From contig JABVXV010000013.1 in assembly GCA_013365325.1 (NCBI GenBank), forward strand, positions 62,501 through 126,500: DNA of 64,000 bases. Reading direction: 5' to 3'. Positions within the stretch are counted from its first letter, which is position 1. Every line of letters begins with the position of its first letter. Shown piece after piece: positions 39,120 through 50,650 of this stretch. The stretch is from Dipetalonema caudispina. Its lineage: Eukaryota > Nematoda > Chromadorea > Rhabditida > Onchocercidae. Both the position numbers and the translations under genes were made by a program. The notes below the pieces were generated by a model that did not search any database, was not told the origin of the DNA, and saw only the letters and a list, made by a program, of their open reading frames with translations.

Positions 39120-39402
39120 GGCCTCAGTAACTTTCACAGTTCACACTAGGCTTCAGTAACTCTCACAGTTCAGACTAGGCTTCAGTAACTCTCACAGTTC
39201 AGACTAGGCTTCAGTAACTCTCACAGTTCATATATCATACACTAGGCTTCAGTAACTCTCACAGTTCATATATCATACACTAGGCTTCAGTAACTCTCAC
39301 AGTTCATATATCATACACTAGGCTTTAGTAACTCTCACAGTTCATATATCATTCACTAGGCTTCAGTAACTCTCACAGTTCATATATCATACACTAGGCC
39401 TT
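39120..39402. repeat. Minisatellite with two interleaved unit lengths
   Basis: A shared core (AGGCTTCAGTAACTCTCACA then GTTCA) is followed either by GACT, giving a unit of about 29 bases, or by a TATATCATACACT-type extension, giving about 38 bases. Roughly three short copies come first, then about five long copies, with few substitutions. It ends about 400 bases upstream of the Ly6-like gene. Confidence 0.9.
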
Positions 39403-39805
39403 AGTTTACATGTCCTATACCCTATTCTCTGCATGTATTATTAGTTCTGATGATTCAAACTTATTTTGATTGTGGGTGTTTTAAAAATGAAACGTTATTT
39501 AACCTTTAATACAAACATGCTATCATTCTTTTCAAATGTGTCGCAATGATCGATTCAATAGTATTTTGTATGGCAAATACAAAAACGAATGATATGTTTG
39601 TTGATTCCGAGGACATTTACATTGGATTTGTTTAATTTATTAATTTGTTAAATTTCATTAATGAATTAAAATCGTAAATTATTCCTCGCCTTTATTCTAT
39701 CACATTATTAGCTCTAATCAAAACTTATTCCAATGTTATTTTCTAAGAATGAATTATTTTCGGTAAGCAATGTTTGATATTTTTTTTTTTTTTTTTGCTC
39801 ATTTC

Positions 39806-39807
39806 AG
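39806..39807 (+). promoter_or_regulatory. Candidate trans-splice acceptor directly before the Ly6-like ATG
   Basis: GCTCATTTCAG ends one base before the ATG at 39809. An acceptor this close leaves room only for a spliced leader as the 5' untranslated region, unless a cis-spliced leader exon exists. Confidence 0.5.
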
Positions 39808-39808
39808 A

Positions 39809-40897
39809 ATGAAAATTTCAATTATTGCATATTCATTTATTATTTCCAATTTATTTCATTGTGTACGATGCCTTCAATGCTATGAAAGTGTTGGAAATGA
39901 TACTTTTTTTAAGACTTGTTTACCAAAATATGAAGAACATGAAATGTGTTTTTCAACTAGATTTGGAGGTATTTTTTGGTTCTAATTGATTCTCATTAAT
40001 TATAATTAATAATTTAATATTTCAAATTAATGTAGGAATTTCAGCATTGCACTGATGAAAAATTAATTCAATCATCCTATGTATGTCATTTTTTTCAAAA
40101 AGAAAGTAAATTTAAGTGATTTTTTGGATTCATTCAAATTCATAGCGTTCATTTGATTCGATAATTAAATTCGATTAAATGATTTTTATTCGTTCAAGTA
40201 TCAGTTAACTTTGAAATAGCCTCAAGTATCCTAATGAAATATTATAAAACTATTTCGCCATTAATCAGTGCTTCTGAATTTTGATAACAATTTTTTAAAA
40301 TCCTTACACGTCTCATCCACCGTATTTTCTTTGTTTTCTTCCACCTTTTTTTTTTTTTTAAATTTTTTAAAGAATTTTACAAATTGATGATATTACAGCT
40401 CAAAAACTTTGTATCAGAGGATGCTCCTATGAAATTATGCGTTTTGGTCCATATAAATTTAGCTTAAATTGTTCTGTAAGCATTTCTTTCCATTTTTACT
40501 AAATAAAATTTTATCAAAATTTTATTTAAAATGAAATGAAATATGTTTCGATATATTTCATTTTATTTTAAATTTTATTTTGTTAGGAATTTTTCTTTTT
40601 TGCTTTTTATTTAAAGGAATTGGATGTAGAATCCAATTAATCTTAAATAAATCATTCACTTTTATACTCAATTTAAACTTTTAATTTGATTAAAATTATA
40701 CACCTATTTGAATTAGCTAAAAGATTTGAGCCATCTGAATCGAATAATTCCAGGAAGCAACATGTATGGATGGTATAGGTTGTTGTTGTAAAGGTGATCT
40801 CTGCAACAATTATTGTTTCAATGGAGCAACAACGATTCAATACTCTATACTTCTGTCTCTATTACTTGGCTTAATGATGTTTGAATTTTTATGGTAA
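39809..40897 (+). CDS. Ly6/uPAR-like three-finger protein, probably GPI-anchored
   Basis: Three exons, 39809-39968, 40399-40475 and 40754-40897, join in phase to 126 residues. Residues 1-21 are a signal peptide. The mature start LQCYES (Cys-24) and the C-terminal CCCKGDLCN are the classic ends of a Ly6/uPAR domain: the family's first Cys pair and its final CC..DLCN motif. Further Cys lie at 37, 47, 58 and 62. Two N-glycosylation sequons are seen (NDT at 30 and NCS in exon 2). The tail (IQYSILLSLLLGLMMFEFLW) is hydrophobic and ends at the stop, as expected for a GPI signal. The ATG follows a TTTCAG acceptor by one base, a strong hint of trans-splicing. Family members are surface proteins or modulators of receptors; the specific role cannot be read from sequence. 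Confidence 0.82.
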
Positions 40898-43800
40898 ATT
40901 TATTACTCTGTCAATGTATTCATATCCTCCTATCCTTAAATAAGTTTGCATGTTGCAAAACTTCAAAAGGAATCTGATATTTAATTCCCGAGAAGCAATA
41001 TGAAGAATTTATTGCACCATCAAATTATGAATCTCATTGAAACACGAAACAAATCAAAAAAAAAAAAAAAAAAAACAATCCTCATTAGAATTTATTTCAT
41101 TTTAATATGGATTAATTTGAGTAATTCTTTAAACATCACTCGTAGCATTTAAGTTAGCATATAAAGTGTTTGTTGATCGCGTCAAATTCTATTTTCATCC
41201 TACTTTTTGGAAACATTTACAGAGCTGTAATCCATTATTGATAACAATTGATAGCATCAAATGTTTCAGTTTACTTTATTGTTACAAACTTTAAAATGTT
41301 AGCAATTATTGTGATCGCATTAAAATGTAATTTTCAACAGAAATGAATACTTGCAACAGGATTGATACGAGTGATATTTGCTGAATTTCATTTTTTACAT
41401 GCAAGATTCGCATTACATTCAGATTTATCATCAAATTTCAATTGACAGATGTTATTTATTGTTAATGAAAGAAGCATTTTTGTATGATATTTGTTAAATC
41501 TTTAAAAATATAGGCTAAAAATTAATTAGCATCGGAAATTAGAGCTTGCATGAACTTTTTTAGTAGAAATGTTCATTTTTTACATAGCATAAATGTAAAT
41601 TGAGCATATTTCCGACAAATTATTTTGCTAATCTCTATATTGATGAAGTTGATAATTTTAAATAAATATGGCTTTGAATCTTAAAATACTAATTATTGGC
41701 ACCAGGACAAAAATATTACAGGCGGCATTTTTCTCCCAGGTGTTAGTGTCATTAAATAATTCAATCAAAATTTCTTCACCTATTGTACTTTGTGTATCCA
41801 TATATTCACAACTTTTCGGCTTCAACTATTTGATGATATTTGAATGATATGGTAAAGATTAGTTATGAAAAAAAAAAAAGACATTTGTTGATAAATATGT
41901 GAAAATTGAAACGATTAAAATAATATATTTTTGTCATTAATCGATAAAAAATACTGAATGTATACTATAAATTTTAATTAAATAATCATATGTTATCATA
42001 AAACTAAGTGAAGAGATAAAATTTATGATATAATTAAGATTTTGCAACTATTTAATGCTAAATATATCACTAATCTATTTGCTATTTAATATATCTTTTG
42101 TAAGAATTAAAAATAAATTTTAAAGTGGAAATAATTACAGGCTTGTTCCTATTCATTTTATCAATAATACTGATATAATTATCATTAGCATTATCAAGAA
42201 ATATTCCAATATTTTGCACTTATCACTACATTGCTTTAATTTTACTCACTTTAAACAGTATCATTTACACAACTTGTTTTTCAAGATTTATTATTATTAT
42301 TATTATTGATGTCATCATCATTCATTACGGTAGCAGATGTTATTTGTTGAACTTAGCAAATTGTCGGATTTTAAAATTAAAAGTCAACAAATATTTTTGC
42401 AACAAAACAGAATGTGATGCGAAAAATCAAAAAAAAGAATGTGAAACATTGTCATATGCTCAAAAAATTTCCATATGAAATATACTTTTTTTTTTTTTGA
42501 AAACATTCGAGTTTCTGAATCGCTGAAAGAGATAGTGATTCTTTCATTTGATACCCATAACAGTAATGATTCTGATATCTCGATGAGGTATATATACGAT
42601 CGAGGATTTTGGTATAAATAATTTTTAACCTAAACATTTCTTATTTTCTGGACTGAAAATTTTTGGATCAAATTGAGCGAATTATTTTATATTAAGTATG
42701 CAAATAAATCGAAGATAGCATATCATATCACTGATATACGACTTATCAATTTGTTTTCTTTCTTTTCCCACTTTGAAACAGTATGACTTGTATGATAAGT
42801 TGAAGTGTTTTAAATGATAATAAGTTGGAATTGAAAAGTGTTAATTGAAACTAAACAAATATAAAGTAAGGAAATGCTGTAGAAGAAATTGTAAATAAGT
42901 TGAAGAAGCAGTAAAAGATACATTGAGAATATATTTTTGTTGTCGAGATAACAAAGTTTTTAAAGTTTTGTTTTAATTCTTTAAAATTTTCCATTTTCTA
43001 TACGATATTCTTTGCAGTAGTAATTAGCTACTTGAATTACTCGGTAAAAAAAGTACTCGAGAATTTAGCATAATGAAAGCATTTCAGGTATTGAAGATTT
43101 AATTTGTTGCAATACATGAACGGATATCGTTTTGGCTAATTTGATCAAGATAGTGAAGATTATTAAATTATAAATTTATTACACTCAGTGTATTTGAATG
43201 TTTGTTAAACCCTAATTTGCATAATTAAGGTTTTCCTGATTTTTATTCATCTTGAGTTCTCTTTATATTTCCATTTTACCTAATGTAATGCTTTATTACT
43301 TTTTATATTTTTACGTAAATTAATTATCTCTACGACGATTTCATCATCTAAAATAGACCATAGATTAAAAAAAAGTAAGTAATCGTAATGTTGAAAAAGT
43401 TAGTGATTTATCGGGATGAATTTCATCATTAATAAATATTTTGCTAAGAAATTAATAAAGAAAATGCAATCAGTATATACATATTGAGAATATGGTTAAA
43501 TATATGTATCAATCTTCAAATCTTTCAAAATTTATTATTATTGAGATGTTTTTCTTTTTGGGAACATTTGAGATTTGAAAGCTTGAAGCACATATTATTT
43601 CAAACAAAATCTCTTTAAAAAACTTTTACAGGATGATTCTGAAATCTTATTCTTCCGGTAGTTACTAAAATTTTTAAACAGAATTTAGCAACTATAACAG
43701 TATCCTCTTCATTACTATTAGTGTTTGTTTTATAATTCTTTGTTGTCAACACTTTTTAATCTTTGAAAGAAGGCACATTTTGTAATTTCACAATGAAATA

Positions 43801-46800
43801 GTTATTATCACAAGAAAAAAAAAAAAAAAAAAAACGAAAAAACGAAAACTTTTAATGATTCATTTATTTGCTATAATGCTTAAAAACTGGTGGGAAGGAA
43901 AAAAACGGAGCACACTTTACAGAATGTTTTATCAATGTTCACTTCCGGATTTGATGCATTATATGAATTAATTATATCTATAAATGTACATGAAAAACTA
44001 ATATAATTTTTCATATTTTTCAAAAAAAAAAAAATTTAGTGCAAAATTAAATTATCGGAATAATTTGAAATGTATTGCAACATGTGCATATCAAAATCTC
44101 TAAGTAAAGTTCAAAGGACATTTTTGTTGCAGTTTCATGATTCAAACAATCAGATGATAAATTTTACAATAATTTACTATTATTGGTAAGGAAACACTTG
44201 AAGTTGTCGATATTGATAAAGAAGAAAAAGAAGGATGAAAGAAAAAGGAGCGCAATTTGCTAAAAGTATTGAACACATGTTCAACAGGTACAAACTGGAC
44301 GACGTATAATAGAAATGTCATTCAACCATATGGCTTACACAAATTTGAAATAATGAGAACAGATGCCGCCTGCTTATTACGTGTATAGCTTTCGTGAAGT
44401 TCATTTCTTCGTTTTCAATTTTAAAACTGATTAAAGTAAACGTCATAGTATGGTTAAAGTAAAAAAAAAAAAGAAAAGTAAAAAAAAAAAAACGAACTTA
44501 TATTGTCGAATTCATTTGCGACATTTGCGCTTACTTCTGTTTATTCCTCTAATTTACACATCTTAATGAGTGGATAGAATCTCTTTACTTCCATCTACGA
44601 ATTTTTTGATTTATTTCTTCTTTTTGAAATCCTTCTCTGAATTTTTCTACCTATTATTCATTTATTTATCCTTATTTTGCCTCTCCATCTATTTTCATAT
44701 AATTGATTGAAAATTCTTCCATTCAGTAATTTAAATTTCAATTCAAAACTTCATATCATTTCTTCTTGCTGGAAACAAAAGTTGAGAAAACTTGCTGAAA
44801 GGAAATAATTAGAAAGTGATAAGTATATTAATTAAATTAGAAATTTTAAGCTAATTTTTACGATTTGGAAAAAAAATAACAAATTTTTTTAGCAATTCAA
44901 TGCACTAGTTACTTTGGATAAATTAATTTAATTTTTGAAATAAATTATTAATAAAAAAAAAAGAAGAAAAACAAATAGTGGAATCAGTTTTATTGAATTA
45001 ATCAATACAATTTCGCTGTCAAAAATTCCATTAAAAAATATATTATTTGTTAAATTATATCATTTGAAAACTAACATACAATAAGATATTTTTTTTTTTT
45101 TTTTTTTTAAAATTCAATTCAATTTTTTTCATTTATTATTCTCATCAATTATTTTCCCATCATTTTTTATTCCAATCAATTGTTTATTGTTTGTATTTAT
45201 TTGTCAATGTCATTTTTAGACTAACTACGAAAGAAATTAGTCTAAATCCAAATATGTTGTACTTCTTATTGACTTAAGGAATTTACTTTAATCTCTTTTG
45301 TTTGTGGAATATTATTGGCGCCATGTTGACGATAAATCTTTCACAAACTTCTCCAAAAATTATTTAGCAAACAAAACTATACAACATAGATTATTCTATT
45401 TTCTTTTTTTTTTTTTTTTTTGTAGAATAAAAAATTTGAAAATTTCTCTGTGAATGTGAATGTTTATTTTTGGTTAATTTGAATATCATATTTTTTGTGA
45501 TCACTTGTTGATCGTTATTTGATTGAATTTTCATGTTTGATTCATTCATCCTAACTTTTCAGAGAAAAAGAAATAACAGCATAATGAATTGAATTGGCTA
45601 CCGTAAAATGAAATTGTAATTTGAAATTAATGAATAAAATATATGAATAAATTGCAAATAGTAATGCAGTTTAAATTAAACACTTCAATACGTCTGTTTT
45701 TCATTGAAAAAAAAAAAAAAAAAAAGCAAATAAATAAATAAAACATTATAAACTGCAAAGATATAAAATTTTCATTTAAAATTTTACATGCTTAAAATTA
45801 ATCAATCTAATCTTTGGAAATACTTGACAAAAGATTTTGGTCCTATTTAGCTGTAAGCTAATTAATTCTTCAGTTAATTTAAAAAAAAAAAAAGAAAAAA
45901 GGAAACAATAATTTATATTGTAACTAATATACATCAATATATTTAATTACAAATATGCAAATATTAGCCTAATTATAAATTGCATTTGAAAATAATTTTA
46001 TCTGTGAAATTTTTAAAAGTTCACAAATCGTTTACGGAGAAATCGTAAAGTAAAAACGTGGTGATTATATAGGAAGGAAGGAAACAGATGCAGGTAAAAC
46101 ATCTGTTTCAGGATTGTGCTGTTTGAAAACTGGCAAATTTCGGATCAAATGACGACATATGTTTTTCCTCATCATATTGTGAAAGCAATTTGATTATTGC
46201 CAGATTTGCTTGCTTCCAATTTTTTTTTTTTTTTTTCTTTTTTTTTTCACTTTCCAATTTTTGATAAGTAATAATGTTTTGATGAGGAAGTTTTTTAAAA
46301 GGAAAATATTGAAATGTAAATGAAAATTATTTTAATTTAAAAGTTTACTGCATAATTATTCGATTGCAAATATTTGTTATAATTATTGAAAATGTGAGAG
46401 AATTATGAAGTAAAATTATTTGTTTACATTTGGTAAAATTTTTAAAATTAGAATTCTTTTTCTTTTTCTTGTTTGTTTGAATTGAAGCACTTCAATTTTT
46501 TACATTTAAAACAATATTTACTTCAGCATTTTCAACACATGAAATAAGATACGCCTAATCTTTCAGCTTGAATTACAAAGTAAATTCTGTGAAAGAAATG
46601 CGAAATTAGGAATGAAAGAAAATTGCACATATTAAAACAAATAAAAGCTAAGAAAAAAGAAAAAAAAAATCGATTCTACAAATAAAATAATCATTTCTTT
46701 TTTTTCAAATTTATTCTAAAATTTCACTAAATCACAAATTCCATTTTTGTAAAAATGATGGAAATTTTATCGTTAATATACCTATAAAGTATTTGAATTT

Positions 46801-47114
46801 TAATAGCTAAAATGCAATCATTTTAAATTTCTGCTAAATATTTTGTTAACATTTAGGAACTTTATCAATGATCATCATATTGTTCATCTAGCTTAGAAAT
46901 TGTTAGATTATCAAGAGTACAAATATTTTTCCTATCATTTTAATTTATACAATTCACATTTCATCAAAAATACTATGCCTTCGTAGCTTTGAAAAAAAAA
47001 AAAAAGAGAAAAAAAAAAGATTTGGCCACAATTATATATTATATCAAAATGAGTAAAACCTGAAAACAAAACTTTTTCGTAATCATATACAATCAAACAG
47101 ATCGTATTTTAAAT
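40898..47114. other. AT-rich gene-poor region
   Basis: About 6.2 kb between the 3' ends of the Ly6-like gene (plus) and the first HLH gene (minus), which converge here. I see no exon chain. Features are homopolymer tracts (for example 43815-43834, 45091-45108, 45401-45421), and a perfect 10-base inverted repeat at 46081-46109 built on two E-boxes. Confidence 0.55.
46081..46109. promoter_or_regulatory. Inverted repeat of two E-boxes
   Basis: GAAACAGATG and its reverse complement CATCTGTTTC lie 9 bases apart. Each arm contains a CAGATG E-box. It is 1 kb downstream of the HLH gene at 47115-48080. Confidence 0.35.
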
Positions 47115-48080
47115 TTAAGTAGATCCAGTAAATGGTGAAGAATAATAGGCACAAGGATAGGTATATATTTTGTGACCTGATTCATTTGTCCTCCATGGTG
47201 ACATATTTTCTTTACTTTCAATCGCATCTACACAAGAATTATTGAGAAGTTCCTGAAAAAAAAAAAAAAAAAAGAATTGGAAATAGACGAAATATTATTT
47301 TACCTAATTGGATAATAAGCTCATTTATTACTCTTATCAGGCCTTGTTTTTAACAATAAAAAATATATTTAATATTTCATAATAAATGGAATAAAACTAT
47401 TCTTACAGAAAAAGAAAACGCGAAATTTTACTACATTATAAATTAATAAGTTAAATTTGTAGAAATGAAATAATTTATGAAAAAAAGGAAAAAAAAACTG
47501 CAAAAAATTAAAGATTATCATAAGATTATTATTAGTTATTATATATCTATTTCAATATCATTTCATAAAAAAATGGTAAGTTTCATCAAATTTGTTACAT
47601 TATAATTTATGATAAATGATATAATACATTCATATTTTATCATCACATTGTACATTTGATGATAAAAGTAAAGATTGTGATTGAAAGAACTAAAAGATTG
47701 AAAAAAAAAAAAAAATTTTATTTATAAATTTATTTGCTTACTCATTTATCACACACTTATATCTTAGAAACTTCGATTGGCAAAAGTTATAAATAAATTA
47801 ATTTTGTTATAATGCAATTATGAGACAATTTAGAATATTCTTGGCTCATTCGAAATTCATTGATAAATTAATAAAAGTGTAATAAGGAAGAATTTACCTG
47901 AAGTTCAGTGATATAATCAATAATTTTTTGTAGTAATTCAAGCAAAGGTGTATGCTCGTTAACAAATGGTACTATTTTGCGTAACTCTTCCAAAACTTGT
48001 TTTCGTTCACGTCGTCTTTTTGACCACCTGGCAGATTTTGTGGTTCTCGATCGGATTGTTTGAATTGTTGTTGCCATCAT
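47115..48080 (-). CDS. Id/extramacrochaetae-like helix-loop-helix protein (HLH gene 1)
   Basis: Two minus-strand exons, 48080-47898 and 47252-47115, join in phase 0 to 106 residues. Helix 1 is at about 23-38 (RRERKQVLEELRKIVP), a short eight-residue loop follows, and helix 2 (LELLQKIIDYITELQ) ends exactly at the intron. LELLQ..IDYI..LQ is the signature of Id and Emc helix 2, and an intron right after DLQ is also typical of Id genes. A basic stretch (RWSKRRRERK, 18-27) precedes helix 1, but it is offset from the register of a canonical bHLH basic region and lacks the NxRER spacing, so DNA binding is doubtful. The C-terminal 45 residues are short and Tyr/Ser/Pro-containing with no known domain. 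Expected role: heterodimer partner that blocks or alters bHLH factors in the nucleus. Paralogue at 61530-62368. Confidence 0.75.
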
Positions 48081-49511
48081 TACTTATTGAATTTGATATT
48101 GGTTGTATTGTAAAAGTTATCGAGATCCCAACATTTGAAAGATTTTCTATAATAATAATAATATTTTGATTTTTTGTTGAATCAATTTCGATGACAACAA
48201 TTGAGCTTAAAACTTCAAATTTAGAACATATAATTTTTAATTTTAGGTTAACCTTTATTAAAATCATCTTTAAGTATGCCTTAATTAAAAAAATCTAATT
48301 TATATTTGAAGATTTTTTGTAAGAATTTCCTTTTCAAAAAATATTACCTAATTAAAAAGTATCAAAAATAATGATTTGATAACAAAAAAAAAAAGAATAT
48401 TATTCCTTTTACCCAAAATACACTTCCTTTTCAAACTACTTAAAGGAATTTCATCATGCAATATTTCAACATTTTCCTACAAATAACTACCGATTAAGCC
48501 AAAACAAAAAACAATGCATTTATCACAGGCAAACATATTCAAATGTTACAGCTAAGATAATCATGAAATTTTGTTAACTTTATTATTTTGACTCTTTTCT
48601 AATGTTTCATATCAGATAGTAAAATTATTCGGTTCACGGACAGGAAGAAATTCATAAGGTTAAATATTTCTTATTTTCTTCACTTTCGATCAAGTCAATC
48701 GATGTATCAATTTAGATAAAACATCAAATAGGTTTTCTCGAAGTTGTTCAATCATTCCAGTAATGTTATCATTTTAAATGAATGAGTAGAAATTAAAGCT
48801 AAAAATGGAAAAAATCTAAAAATATAAGAGAAAACGCATAATGATAATCTAATTTCTCACAAATAATTGGAGCCAAGAATGTCATATTATAGCAATAAAA
48901 GCAAAAATATGCCCAATAATTGCATACGACCATTCTTTCCAGTTAACTTAACCTTTACACTCTCATCCTTTAATATTTTAAGAGAAATAAGGTATGTTTC
49001 ATTTTAGGATCAATGAAATAAGCAGAAAAAAAAAAAAAAAAAAATCAAAATAAGCAACATAGCAATTGATACACATTCTATCTTACTATCGCATGAACTT
49101 TTTAACCTTGCTTTGACCAAAAATTAAGTTAAAGCATATTATTTCAAATTTCATACTTCCTGATAATTTTCATCTTTTCATGCAATTTTTTAACAACCGG
49201 AATGATAAAGAAATTAAAGAATGAAATTAAGCATAATTCATTGTAATAATGAATAAATGCAAAAAAAAAAAAAAGAAAAAAAAAGGCTATCACTTGAGAA
49301 AATTTTTTTACTAAATTTAAACTTTCATAATCAGATCGTTTTTTTCTTTTTAAAAAAAAAAAAAAAAAAAGGCTTGTTACTTCACGAAAAAACACAATGG
49401 TACTATTAGAGAAGGACAAGGGCTACAAGAAGCCATAAGAGACAAATAGAAAGATTTGATGACAGCTGTTTCATCCTCAGCTGTTCACTTTCATCTAGGA
49501 GTTATTCAAAA

Positions 49512-49524
49512 AGGGGGGGGGGGG

Positions 49525-49573
<49 letters not shown>
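49512..49573. repeat. Poly-G tract fused to a long poly-A tract
   Basis: About ten to twelve G followed by about fifty A. Length is unreliable in any assembly. It lies 29 bases after the pair of CAGCTG motifs ending at 49483. Confidence 0.85.
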
Positions 49574-49574
<1 letters not shown>

Positions 49575-50605
49575 GAAAAACCTAGTTAAATCTGTATCTG
49601 TATCACAGATGTGTGCCTTATTTATCAAAAAGACAGAAGAAAATAACCCTCCTATAAGATCCTAATAATATTTTACGATGCGCGCAATCTGCATAACAGA
49701 TGCAACTTCAAACAAAAATATTATTATCATTTTACTATTATCATAATCATCATCATCATCATCATATATCCCTAATCAGTAATAGGTTATTATTGTAAAT
49801 TTTGAAATTTCATACAAAATAAATAATTTTTAAATATAATCTTTTATTGGTTTAATTTTTGATTTTGAAATATTGCTAAAATTTTTACGAAATTTTCATT
49901 CCAATTTATTATTTTTTTTTTTTCATGAAAATTTTGCTTTTCTCTTTGTGAATGAAGATAAATTAATTGTTGGATTGAAATTAGTTTAAATTGGAAACAA
50001 ATATTATAGTAATTTGACCTGTATTTAAATTAATCCTGATCCATCTCATTTGAGCTATTATGATTTAAATTTTCTCCTTCTTTTGAATTATTACCATATC
50101 ACGGGGAAACATGAATAGAGGCTAAAAGAGTAGAATAAAACCAAAGAGGAAAACAATTCGTACTATATTACTGGTAAAAGGTCAAATTGGAATATTTTGG
50201 AATATCTATTAAAGCATTACAGTATTTTAATTTAGATAGTGCAAATATCATACTGTATGAAAAAAAAAAAAAAAAAATGACGTATCCCACGTTTTTTATT
50301 TTCTTTCACGGATATTGAAATAAATTATGAAATGTTGGAATTTATTTGAAAATTATTAATTGTACGTAGAAAGTATTATCAGTTGTTTCATATGAAATAT
50401 TAAACTATTATCAAAAATCCATCAAATTTTTTATAAAAAGGGTAAAAATATTTGATAAAATATTTTTGTTTATTTGAAAACATTCGTAAATAATCATAAT
50501 TTTAAACTATTATTTAGATGTTTTTTTTTAAAATTTCGATAATACACATTTGTTTGAAAATTATTCGGGTTAAAATAGACAGCAATATGTTTGTACCTAT
50601 TTCTG

Positions 50606-50607
<2 letters not shown>

Positions 50608-50646
<39 letters not shown>
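50608..50646. repeat. (CA)n microsatellite
   Basis: About nineteen CA units, in the spacer between the two HLH genes. Confidence 0.95.

Positions 50647-50650
<4 letters not shown>

Larger units (their letters stand above)
37867..39808. promoter_or_regulatory. Intergenic region with clustered CRE-like and CACGTG motifs and a minisatellite
   Basis: Lies between the divergent starts of the minus-strand LOTUS-like gene and the plus-strand Ly6-like gene. It holds TTACGTCA at 37930-37937 and 38501-38508, its inverse TGACGTAA at 37951-37958, CACGTG at 38316-38321 and 38330-38335 with a third CACGTA at 38344-38349, and the minisatellite at about 39120-39402. No gene is seen in it. Confidence 0.45.
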
